DNA of 64,000 bases from positions 1-64,000 of the forward strand of contig NZ_FONZ01000003.1 of assembly GCF_900113055.1 (NCBI RefSeq). The letters are read 5' to 3'. Shown in pieces: positions 42,254 through 49,163 of the stretch (position 1 is the first letter of the stretch; each line of letters starts with the position of its first letter). Made by a program: the position numbers and the translations under genes. This stretch comes from Flavimobilis marinus (GTDB lineage Bacteria; Actinomycetota; Actinomycetes; Actinomycetales; Cellulomonadaceae). The notes under the pieces are model-generated. The model did no database searches. It was not told the DNA's origin and was given only the letters and a program-made list of their open reading frames with translations.

Positions 42254-43294
42254 GTGACCCGCTGGAACATCCAGCCCGCCGCGCGGCGTTCCACCGCAGT
42301 GACCGCTGCCGCACCCGCCCTGTCGTTGCTCGACCGCTCCCGCACGCGCGTCGGCGAGCCCGACAGCGCCGCCCTGCGCGGGACAGTCGCCCGGGCAGTC
42401 GAGGCGGAACGCTTGGGCTACGGCCGGTTCTGGGTCGCCGAGCACCACGGCGTCCCAGGCGTCGCCGGGTCCGCACCGGCCGTGCTGATGACCGCGCTCG
42501 CCCACGCAACGACGTCCATCCGGCTCGGGTCGGCCGGCGTGATGCTGCCGCACCACCAGCCGCTCGTCGTCGCCGAGCAGTTCGCCACCCTCTCGGCCTT
42601 CGCGCCCGGGCGCATCGACCTCGGGTTGGGTCGCTCCCCCGGGTTCACCGCGGCCGTGCGCCGGGCACTCCGCCAGGCCGACGACGGCCCCGACTTCGCC
42701 GCCGACGTCGCCGAGCTCCGGTCTTACCTCGACGGCACGGCCGCGATCACCTTGCGCCCGCAGCCCGACGTCCCTGTCCCGCTCTACGTCCTCGCCACGG
42801 GAAGCGGCCTCACGGTCGCCGCCGAGCTGGGGCTGCCGGTCATCGTCGGCGGACCAATCCTGGGAGTGGCGAGCGACCCCGAGCCCGGACTGCAGGCGCT
42901 GGCCGACTACCGGCGCGCCTTCACGCCGTCGGCCCAGCACCCCGAGCCGCGCGTCGCCATCAGCCTCGACGTGCTCATCGCTGACACCGCCGCGGAGGCG
43001 GCCGACCTGCTCCTGCCCGAGGCATGGGCGATGGCGCGCAGCCGCACCCTGGGCGAGTTCCCACCGCTCGAGTCCGCCTCCGCGATCCGGGCCGCCCCGC
43101 GCACGGCCCGCCAGCAGCAGTACCTCGAGCAGACCGCCGCCATGGCGATCGCCGGGACGTCCGCACAGGTCGAGAGCGCCCTGGCCGCGCTGCTTGAGCG
43201 CACCGGCGCCGCCGAACTGGTCGCCTCCAGCAGCACCTACGACCGGGCGGCGCTCGCCGCTTCGGATGCCGCGCTCGCCGCGCTCTTCGCCTGA
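42254..43294 (+). CDS. LLM-class flavin-dependent oxidoreductase, MsnO8-like
   Basis: A 346-residue bacterial-luciferase-fold monooxygenase using F420 or FMN. LSLLDRSRTRVGEPDSAALR, LGYGRFWVAEHHGVPG, GVMLPHHQPLVVAEQFATL, GRIDLGLGRSPG and LYVLATGSG match the MsnO8 subgroup. GTG 42254 is the chosen start; GTG 42299 closer to the domain is possible. It is divergent from the nuclease-like gene by 52 bp. Substrate unknown. Confidence 0.9.
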   Translation: MTRWNIQPAARRSTAVTAAAPALSLLDRSRTRVGEPDSAALRGTVARAVEAERLGYGRFWVAEHHGVPGVAGSAPAVLMTALAHATTSIRLGSAGVMLPHHQPLVVAEQFATLSAFAPGRIDLGLGRSPGFTAAVRRALRQADDGPDFAADVAELRSYLDGTAAITLRPQPDVPVPLYVLATGSGLTVAAELGLPVIVGGPILGVASDPEPGLQALADYRRAFTPSAQHPEPRVAISLDVLIADTAAEAADLLLPEAWAMARSRTLGEFPPLESASAIRAAPRTARQQQYLEQTAAMAIAGTSAQVESALAALLERTGAAELVASSSTYDRAALAASDAALAALFA

Positions 43295-43317
43295 CGCGAC
43301 CTCCGCCGGGCTCCGCG

Positions 43318-43875
43318 TCACTCGCCGGACGCACCCGGGTCCGTGAACAGCACCTGCGCGATCCGCCGCGTGAGCACGGCGGGATCCTGCCCTGCGTACC
43401 GACGCTCCAGCGCGCCCACCTCGTACAGCGCGACGAGCCCGTGCACGAGGGCGAGCGCGGCGAGCGGAGCGTCGGGGGAGCGCGCCGCCACGGACGCGAC
43501 CCCGGCCGCGAGCACCCGGTCGGCCTCCGACCGCGCTTCCTCGAGGGCCGGGTCGCCGACATCGATCCGCGTGGCGTCGAACATGACGGCGTAGTAGCCG
43601 CGCCCCGGCCCCGCCGCGAACTCGACGTAGGCCACCGCCGCCTCCAAGAAGGTCGGCGCCGCCCGCAGAGCCTCGGTCAGCCGGCGGAAGCCCTCGGCAG
43701 CCAACGCCGTCAGGAGTCCACGCCGGTCCCGGAAGTGGTGCGCGGGCGCCGCGTGCGACACCCCGGCCTGCCGCGCCAGGCCGCGCAGGGTGACGGCCTC
43801 GGGGCCATCGGCGGCGACGACGTCGGCCGCCGCGCGCAGGAGCACATCGCGCAAGTCTCCGTGGTGGTAGGCCAT
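43318..43875 (-). CDS. TetR-family transcriptional regulator
   Basis: A 185-residue repressor. MAYHHGDLRDVLLRAAADVV leads into the HTH (VTLRGLARQAGVSHAAPAHHFRDRRGLLTALA), with a helical ligand domain behind (TetR_C_33-like, by appearance). ATG 43875 is chosen as the natural start of the MxYHHGDLR motif. It is divergent from a DoxX-like membrane protein over 86 bp holding two matching operators. Confidence 0.92.
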   Translation of the reverse strand: MAYHHGDLRDVLLRAAADVVAADGPEAVTLRGLARQAGVSHAAPAHHFRDRRGLLTALAAEGFRRLTEALRAAPTFLEAAVAYVEFAAGPGRGYYAVMFDATRIDVGDPALEEARSEADRVLAAGVASVAARSPDAPLAALALVHGLVALYEVGALERRYAGQDPAVLTRRIAQVLFTDPGASGE

Positions 43876-43896
43876 AGCAGCAGAGCCTATCCGTGG

Positions 43897-43914
43897 TCTT
43901 GACGTTGACAAGAT
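43897..43914. promoter_or_regulatory. TetR operator copy 1
   Basis: TCTTGACGTTGACAAGAT, arms TCTTG/CAAGA. It matches copy 2 at 15 of 18 positions and includes the -35-like TTGACA (43905-43910) for the divergent DoxX-like gene. Confidence 0.6.
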
Positions 43915-43932
43915 TGGCCTAGGCGGCCACGA

Positions 43933-43950
43933 TCTTGACATCGACTAGAT
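43933..43950. promoter_or_regulatory. TetR operator copy 2
   Basis: TCTTGACATCGACTAGAT, 36 bp (start to start) from copy 1 and 11 bp before the GTG of the DoxX-like gene, where a bound repressor would block initiation. The repeated imperfect palindrome supports TetR autoregulation and control of the neighbour. Confidence 0.6.
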
Positions 43951-43961
43951 AGGGGACGCCC

Positions 43962-44414
43962 GTGGTTCCGTCCATCGTCCTGATCGCGGCCACCGGACTC
44001 GCGCGCCTGGTCGGCCTCGCCGTCCCCTACGCCGACTCCTGGCCGGCAGCCACAGCGATCGGCCTGGCCGCGGCCTTCGCTCTCGCTTCGACAGCGCACT
44101 TCCTCCAGCCGCGACGCGACGGCCTGATCGCGATCGTGCCCCCGGCTGTCCCGCGTCCCGACCTCGCGGTGACCGCCACGGGCCTGCTCGAGGTCGTCGG
44201 CGCCGTCGGGCTCCTGATCGAGCCGCTGCGCACGCCTGCCGCCGTCGGGCTCGCGCTGCTCCTGGTCGCGGTGTTCCCGGCCAACGTCCGGGCGGCCGGC
44301 GCCAGGCGTCACCCGGCCGCCCCCGCGACGCCGCTCCCGCTGCGGGCCGCCGTCCAGCTCGGCTTCCTCGCCGCCTGCGCCGTGGCGGCGTGCGCTGGTC
44401 GGCTCCTGACATGA
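43962..44414 (+). CDS. DoxX-like small membrane protein
   Basis: A 150-residue protein with four hydrophobic segments (IVLIAATGLARLVGLAV, AIGLAAAFALASTAHFL, VTATGLLEVVGAVGLLI, VGLALLLVAVFPANV). The AHF and VFPAN motifs are typical of the DoxX/DUF4281-like family. It resembles a second copy at 46013. Probable target of the divergent TetR regulator. Relatives are linked to oxidative-stress or thiol metabolism, but the function is not settled. Confidence 0.8.
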   Translation: MVPSIVLIAATGLARLVGLAVPYADSWPAATAIGLAAAFALASTAHFLQPRRDGLIAIVPPAVPRPDLAVTATGLLEVVGAVGLLIEPLRTPAAVGLALLLVAVFPANVRAAGARRHPAAPATPLPLRAAVQLGFLAACAVAACAGRLLT

Positions 44415-44495
44415 TCGGCGACTGCTGACAGCGCGCACCCGGCGGGCGTATCGTTCGATTCATCCGCATCTCGCGCAGTCGCCGGGGAGCCCACC

Positions 44496-45056
44496 ATGAC
44501 CGATCCTGCCTGGGAACCACCCATCGCCGGCACCGACGTCGAGCACGTGGTCGGCACCCTCGAACGCCTGCGGGCCACGTTCCGCTGGAAGGCGGGCGAC
44601 CTCGACGTCGACCAGCTGCGCGCCCGGCCCGTGCCACCCTCGGAGCTCAGCCTCGGCGGGCTGCTCAAGCACCTCGCGGTGTGCGAGGACGACGTCTTCT
44701 CCTGGCGCATGTGCGGCGAGCGCCCGGTGACGTGGACGTTGGCCCCCGAGGACGACGTCGAACGTTGGCAGTTCACCGTCGACCCAGACGAGACGGCGGA
44801 GCAGGTGTACGCAATCTGGGCCGACGCCGTCGGACGCTCGCGCGTCACCCTCGCCCGCCTGCTCGACGAGGGCGATCTGGACCAGCCCGGACACCTCGAC
44901 TACGGCGGCGAGCGGCCGTGCCTGCGCCGGCACCTGCACGACCTCATCGAGGAGTACGGCCGCCACACCGGCCACGCGGACCTGCTGCGCGAGGTGATCG
45001 ACGGACGCGTCGGCGAGGACCCGCCACGCGACTGGCCCATGATCCCGCCGCTGTGA
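44496..45056 (+). CDS. DinB-family protein (DUF664/mycothiol transferase-like)
   Basis: A 186-residue four-helix-bundle protein. LERLRATFRWKAGDLDVDQL, SLGGLLKHLAVCEDDVFSWRM and IEEYGRHTGHADLLREVIDG carry the metal-binding His residues characteristic of DinB/DUF664 proteins, which conjugate mycothiol or related thiols to electrophiles. It precedes arr by 10 bp, so the two are probably co-transcribed. Confidence 0.88.
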   Translation: MTDPAWEPPIAGTDVEHVVGTLERLRATFRWKAGDLDVDQLRARPVPPSELSLGGLLKHLAVCEDDVFSWRMCGERPVTWTLAPEDDVERWQFTVDPDETAEQVYAIWADAVGRSRVTLARLLDEGDLDQPGHLDYGGERPCLRRHLHDLIEEYGRHTGHADLLREVIDGRVGEDPPRDWPMIPPL

Positions 45057-45066
45057 CCGGCACACC

Positions 45067-45480
45067 GTGACCACTTCCCCCGACGACACGGGCCCGTTCT
45101 TCCACGGCACCAGGAGCGCCCTCGCGCCCGGCGACCAGCTCGTGGCCGGGCGCGCGTCGAACTTCGGGCGCCGCGAGCGCGCGAACTTCCTGTACCTCAC
45201 CGCCACGATGGACGCCGCGATCTGGGGCGCCGAGCTCGCGCTCGGCGCCGGCCCCGGGCGCATCTATCGCGTCGAGCCCACCGGCCCCTTCCAGGACGAC
45301 CCGAACCTGACCGACAAGAGGTTCCCCGGCAACCCGACGCGGTCCTACCGGACGCGCGACCCGCTCGTCGTCGTGGAGGAAGTCACCGGGTGGACCGGCC
45401 ACCCGCCCGAAGTCCTGCAGTCGATGCGCGACCACGTCGCGCAGCTCGCGCGCGAGGGCATCGAGGCGATCAACGACTAG
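45067..45480 (+). CDS. arr: Rifamycin ADP-ribosyltransferase (Arr)
   Basis: A 137-residue enzyme that inactivates rifampicin by ADP-ribosylating the C23 hydroxyl using NAD. Near-diagnostic stretches: GPFFHGTRSALAPGDQL, LYLTATMDAAIWGAELA, YRVEPTGPFQDDPNLTDKRF, PGNPTRSYRTRDPL and GWTGHPPEVL. All are shared with Arr-ms and Arr-2; the length is normal. GTG 45067. There is no sign of an integron cassette or IS: it appears to be a resident chromosomal gene downstream of a DinB thiol-transferase-like gene. Its stop codon overlaps the stop of a convergent lipoprotein gene by 4 nt. Confidence 0.95.
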   Translation: MTTSPDDTGPFFHGTRSALAPGDQLVAGRASNFGRRERANFLYLTATMDAAIWGAELALGAGPGRIYRVEPTGPFQDDPNLTDKRFPGNPTRSYRTRDPLVVVEEVTGWTGHPPEVLQSMRDHVAQLAREGIEAIND

Positions 45481-45908
45481 CGGTAGCCGTTCTCCCGCGG
45501 CATCTCCAGCTCCCGCGCGGGCTCCTTCGCGGCGTCGAGCAGCGCGCGGTCGCCGAGGGGCTGCTCCAGGACGACCGTGAAGGGTGTCGGCGGGTTGTCG
45601 GGGCAGCTGGCATCCCCGCTCTCCGGCCGCACGCCGATGCGGATCTCCACGTTCGCGTCGTCCTCCTTCAGGCGCACGAGCTCGACGCGGCCCTCGGCAT
45701 CCATGCCGCTGTTGCAGTCCCGCTCGGTGACCAGCACATGCAGCTCGGAGGACGCCGGGTCCGGCGGTCGCGCAGGGTCCAGCGTCACGCTCGCGTTCTC
45801 GACGCTCGGACCGCAGGCGGTTCCCAGCCCCGCCACCAGCACCATCGCCACGATGCCCAGCGCTGTGCGCCGCAGCGTCCCCGTACCCCCGTGCCCCTGA
45901 GTCGCCAT
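45477..45908 (-). CDS. Small lipoprotein, paralogue of the one at 48.6 kb
   Basis: A 143-residue exported lipoprotein: basic N-terminus, hydrophobic core, lipobox GTAC. The mature part is beta-rich (SSELHVLVTERDCNSG, NVEIRIGVRPESGD) and ends FTVVLEQPLGDRALLDAAKE. The last block closely resembles VTLDEPLGDRMVVDASSD of the lipoprotein at 48648, so the two are paralogues. Two Cys could form a disulfide. No family known to me. Confidence 0.75.
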   Translation of the reverse strand: MATQGHGGTGTLRRTALGIVAMVLVAGLGTACGPSVENASVTLDPARPPDPASSELHVLVTERDCNSGMDAEGRVELVRLKEDDANVEIRIGVRPESGDASCPDNPPTPFTVVLEQPLGDRALLDAAKEPARELEMPRENGYR

Positions 45909-45915
45909 GCTCGAT

Positions 45916-45981
45916 CATGGCGTCACCACGCCATGCGCGGGAACCGTCGGCGCGTCACGATTCGGCGTCGGTTCCCCGCGC
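45916..45981. repeat. Two adjacent inverted repeats in a divergent promoter region
   Basis: CATGGCGT-CACC-ACGCCATG (45916-45935, perfect 8-bp arms) abuts a second inverted repeat, GCGCGGGAACCG (45935-45946) facing CGGTTCCCCGCGC (45969-45981, one bulge). They occupy most of the 104 bp between the lipoprotein start and the DoxX gene, so they are operators or hairpins rather than terminators. Confidence 0.6.
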
Positions 45982-46012
45982 CGCCCGACAGGCCCCCGCC
46001 TAGAGTCGCCCC

Positions 46013-46471
46013 ATGAGCAACGCGCGCCGGACCCCGGCCCCGCCAGACCCGCGCGGCGCCGGTCGCCTCGCGCGGATCTTCGGCCAGATCGCCCTCGGCG
46101 GCGTGCTCGTCACCGCCGGCATCGGTCACCTGACCAGCCAGCGTGAGGAGTTCCAGGCGCAGGTGCCGTCCTGGGTGCCGCTCGACGCCGACTTCGTCGT
46201 CCTCGCCTCCGGCGTCGTGGAGATCGGGCTGGGCGCGAGCCTCCTCGCGGCGTGGCGGCAGCCGTCGCGGGCGCTGGTCGGCGCCACCGTCGCGGCGTTC
46301 TTCGTCGCGGTGTTCCCGGGCAACATCGCCCAGCTTGTCGAGCGCAAGGACGGGTTCGGCCTCGACACCGACGCCAAGCGCGCCGTGCGGCTCGTGTTCC
46401 AGCCGCTGCTGGTCGCATGGGCGATCGGCGCGACGAACGCCCTCGGTGAGTGGCGTCGTCGGCGATGCTGA
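46013..46471 (+). CDS. DoxX-family membrane protein
   Basis: A 152-residue protein with four hydrophobic segments: IALGGVLVTAGIGHLTSQ, FVVLASGVVEIGLGASLLAA, LVGATVAAFFVAVFPGNIAQL and LLVAWAIGATNALGE. The GHL and VFPGN motifs and overall layout match the protein at 43962, indicating two diverged copies about 2 kb apart. Role unknown. Confidence 0.85.
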   Translation: MSNARRTPAPPDPRGAGRLARIFGQIALGGVLVTAGIGHLTSQREEFQAQVPSWVPLDADFVVLASGVVEIGLGASLLAAWRQPSRALVGATVAAFFVAVFPGNIAQLVERKDGFGLDTDAKRAVRLVFQPLLVAWAIGATNALGEWRRRRC

Positions 46472-46513
46472 ACCGGACTCACACTCGCGCCCGAGAGTGC
46501 CGATACTTCTCTC

Positions 46514-47527
46514 GTGACTTTCCCGGACGACCTGCCGCGCTCCCCCACGGGCCGCGTGCCCGCCTGGGTGCAGCAGGAGGCGCAGGGCATGGCCCCCGCC
46601 CCGACCGAGTGGCGCACCCCACCGTCGGCGGCGTACCCGCCCGCTCCATGGAGCCCGACGCCCTACGTCTCCCCGCGCAAGCGGCGCCGCACCCGCGCGA
46701 TGGTGACGGGCGTCGTCACGCTGCTGGTCGTCCTGGCGCTCGGCATGCAGGAGATGCTGCCCTGGCAGACGAGCTCCGACCTCACCAACTCCGCCTGGCG
46801 CGCCGACGGCGTCTGGCGCGGCGACACCGCCCCGGACGACCGCACACGCACGCCGACGCCCGGCTACGGCGAGGCCCGCGAGCGCCTGCTTCCCGCGCCG
46901 GTCGTCGTCGCGCCCGACGACTCCTACGCGATCCTCACCATCGCCGACCCCTACGCCGGCGAGGCCGTCCAGCACCCCCTCACCTGGTCGCCGTGCCGCG
47001 CCATCGAGTACGTCGTCAACACCGAGGGCGCACCGGAGGACTTCACCGAACGGATCGCCGACGCCGTCGCGGAGGTCTCCGCCGCCACCGGCCTCGCCTT
47101 CGTCTACGCCGGCCCGACGACGGAGGTCCCCACGGTCGAGCGCGCCCGGTATCAGCCCGAGCGCTACGGCGACCGCTGGGCGCCCGTGCTGATCGCGTTC
47201 GCGGACGAGACCGAGATCCCCCGCCTGGCGGACAACGTCGTCGGGCTCGGCGGCGCCGACGCCTCCTACGACCCGACGTCGGAACTGTTCCGCGCCGTCA
47301 CGGGGATCGTCTACCTCGACATCACGCTGACCGACGAGCTCCTGCTCTGGGGCGAGCCGGCGTACGTCTCGGTGCTGCGCCACGAGCTCGGCCACCTCGT
47401 GGGCCTCGACCACGTCGACGACGACGAGCAGCTCATGGCGTCGGGCGGTCCCGTGCGGGAGTTCCAGGCCGGTGACCTGACCGGGCTCGCGGAGCTCGGG
47501 AACGCCGAGTGCGCGCCGGGGGTCTGA
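46514..47527 (+). CDS. Membrane-anchored matrixin-like zinc metalloprotease, copy 1
   Basis: A 337-residue protein. A Pro-rich cytoplasmic N-terminus (about 55 residues) and basic patch RKRRRTR precede one membrane segment (about 63-78), then an extracellular region with the metzincin zinc motif HELGHLVGLDH (290-300), Glu291 catalytic, and a downstream QLMASGG that resembles the Met-turn. PCRAIEYVVNTEGAPEDFTERI is the typical matrixin domain start. Tandem duplicate of the next gene. Substrates unknown. GTG 46514. Confidence 0.88.
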   Translation: MTFPDDLPRSPTGRVPAWVQQEAQGMAPAPTEWRTPPSAAYPPAPWSPTPYVSPRKRRRTRAMVTGVVTLLVVLALGMQEMLPWQTSSDLTNSAWRADGVWRGDTAPDDRTRTPTPGYGEARERLLPAPVVVAPDDSYAILTIADPYAGEAVQHPLTWSPCRAIEYVVNTEGAPEDFTERIADAVAEVSAATGLAFVYAGPTTEVPTVERARYQPERYGDRWAPVLIAFADETEIPRLADNVVGLGGADASYDPTSELFRAVTGIVYLDITLTDELLLWGEPAYVSVLRHELGHLVGLDHVDDDEQLMASGGPVREFQAGDLTGLAELGNAECAPGV

Positions 47528-47570
47528 CGCTCCGCCTCATGTCGCGGGGGCGGGCGACCGATACTCCGGC

Positions 47571-48506
47571 GTGAGCCTCCACGACGACGGCCCTGCTGCG
47601 CCGGAGACCGGTATGCCCGAGCCCGATCCGATCGGCGACGCCAACCGCCGTCGGCGTCGTCGCGCCCGACGCCTCGTCACCACCCTGGTGAGCGTCACGG
47701 TGGTCGCGGTCGTCGGCGTCGGGCTCGCCCTCGCTCCGCTCGGGACCTTCCCGTGGCAGCGGGAGCCGTGGACGCCCGGGGTCCCGTGGCGCACGACGTC
47801 GGACGCCGAGGCGCCGGTCTGGACCACCTCGGAGCTCGAGCTCCCGTCAGCCGGCTTCGAGGAGCAGAGCTCGCGTCTCCTGCCGGTCCCCACGGTCAGC
47901 GAGCCGAGCAACGCCTACCGGCTGCAGACCGTCCCGGAGGACTTCCACGGCGACGACTTCGTCGCCCGCTGGTCGCCGTGCCGCCCCATCCACTACGTCG
48001 TCAACACCGACGGCGCTCCCGACGACTTCGTCGAGCGGGTCGACGGCGTGGTCGCACAGGTGTCCGCCGCGACCGGCCTGGCGTTCGTCGACGACGGTGC
48101 CACCACCGAGCGCCCGTCCGACGACCGGCCCAGCTACCAGCCCGAGCGCTACGGCGACCGCTGGGCGCCCGTGCTGATCGGCTTCGCCGACGAGTCCGAG
48201 ATCTCTCTGCTCGGCGAGGCGATCGGCGCGGGCACGGCCGACTACGCCTACGACGCGGACGGCACGTTCTGGATCGCGTCCGGGTCAGCGCTCCTCGACG
48301 TCGAGCTCCTCGACGAGCGGCGACTATGGGGCGAACCGTTCTACGTCAGCGTCCTGCGCCACGAGCTCGGCCACGTCGTCGGCCTCGACCACATCAACGT
48401 GAACAAGCAGCTGATGGCCCCGGCCTCGCCGATGATCGACTTCCAGGCGGGCGACCTCACGGGGCTGGCCGAGCTCGGCCAGGGTCCGTGCGCGCCCGAC
48501 GTGTGA
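47571..48506 (+). CDS. Membrane-anchored matrixin-like zinc metalloprotease, copy 2
   Basis: A 311-residue paralogue of the upstream gene. It shares SPCRPIHYVVNTDGAPDDF, SAATGLAFV, YQPERYGDRWAPVLI, the zinc site HELGHVVGLDH (264-274), QLMAPAS (Met-turn-like) and FQAGDLTGLAELG. The N-terminal cytoplasmic part differs but keeps an Arg cluster (NRRRRRRARR) before the single membrane segment. Only 43 bp separate the copies. The strongest conservation lies in the catalytic half, so both are probably active. Confidence 0.88.
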   Translation: MSLHDDGPAAPETGMPEPDPIGDANRRRRRRARRLVTTLVSVTVVAVVGVGLALAPLGTFPWQREPWTPGVPWRTTSDAEAPVWTTSELELPSAGFEEQSSRLLPVPTVSEPSNAYRLQTVPEDFHGDDFVARWSPCRPIHYVVNTDGAPDDFVERVDGVVAQVSAATGLAFVDDGATTERPSDDRPSYQPERYGDRWAPVLIGFADESEISLLGEAIGAGTADYAYDADGTFWIASGSALLDVELLDERRLWGEPFYVSVLRHELGHVVGLDHINVNKQLMAPASPMIDFQAGDLTGLAELGQGPCAPDV

Positions 48507-48606
48507 CCCGCTGACAGGGACGTCCCCGCACCGCTAGTGTCCGGGCAGGAGGCCGCGCGCACGGCGGCCGACGGGTGCCACGCGGGCGTGGCCGAAGGGG
48601 GATCCG

Positions 48607-48651
48607 ATGGACGAGCAGCGCACGGACGAGGCAGAGACCGACCCGTCGTGA
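48607..48651 (+). CDS. 14-codon leader reading frame coupled to the lipoprotein gene
   Basis: ATG 48607 has AAGGGGG just upstream and encodes MDEQRTDEAETDPS, then a TGA that overlaps the GTG start of the next gene (GTGA). Translational coupling by a short leader, or a remnant of a longer N-terminus lost by frameshift, are both possible. Confidence 0.35.
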   Translation: MDEQRTDEAETDPS

Positions 48652-49043
48652 CGACGTCGGCCAGGCGCCGCCGCCTGCGGATGACGATCGCCAGCCTCAC
48701 CCTGCTCGTAGTACTGGCCGCCTGCGCGCACGACGGCGAACCGATCCCCCTGCAGTCCTACACCGTCGACGCCGCGGGCACCGCCCTCACCCTGTACGTC
48801 GAGGTCACCTCCGGCGCCACGGTCAGCGCAGCCGTCACGAGCGAGGACGACGACGCCGTCACCGTCGAGGTGCGCGCCGTCGCGCCCACCGACACCTTCG
48901 CGGCGGTCATGGTCGGCGAGTCGACGTCGGTGACGCTCGACGAACCCCTCGGCGACCGGATGGTCGTGGACGCCAGCTCCGACCGGCCCGCACCGGAGGG
49001 CGACCCGATCACGCTCCGAAGTAGCGCCCTGGCCGGTGGTTGA
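48648..49043 (+). CDS. Small lipoprotein, paralogue of the one at 45.5 kb
   Basis: A 131-residue exported lipoprotein (Arg-rich N-terminus, LTLLVVLAAC lipobox). The mature domain YTVDAAGTALTLYVEVTSG...VTLDEPLGDRMVVDASSD resembles the lipoprotein at 45477-45908. The last dozen codons lie inside a 77-bp direct repeat that also codes the end of yitT on the other strand, so this gene end overlapped yitT convergently before the insertion that now separates them. Confidence 0.75.
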   Translation: MTTSARRRRLRMTIASLTLLVVLAACAHDGEPIPLQSYTVDAAGTALTLYVEVTSGATVSAAVTSEDDDAVTVEVRAVAPTDTFAAVMVGESTSVTLDEPLGDRMVVDASSDRPAPEGDPITLRSSALAGG

Positions 49044-49085
49044 GCGCGAGCACGAAGTTGAGCAGCACCGCGCCGGCCGCCGACA
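49009..49085. repeat. 77-bp direct repeat, left copy (duplicated 3' end of yitT)
   Basis: Identical to 50527-50603 except at two positions (49018 and 49060). On the minus strand it encodes the last 24-25 residues and stop of the YitT protein; both differences are synonymous in that frame. It also holds the end of the lipoprotein gene at 48648. This looks like one arm of an attachment-type duplication flanking 1441 bp. Confidence 0.93.
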
Positions 49086-49163
49086 GTGGAACGGCGCGCA
49101 CCCCACGGCCGACATCGCGCGCCCGTCTGATCCTTCAGTCGATTCCCGTGAGTAGCTTTGCTG

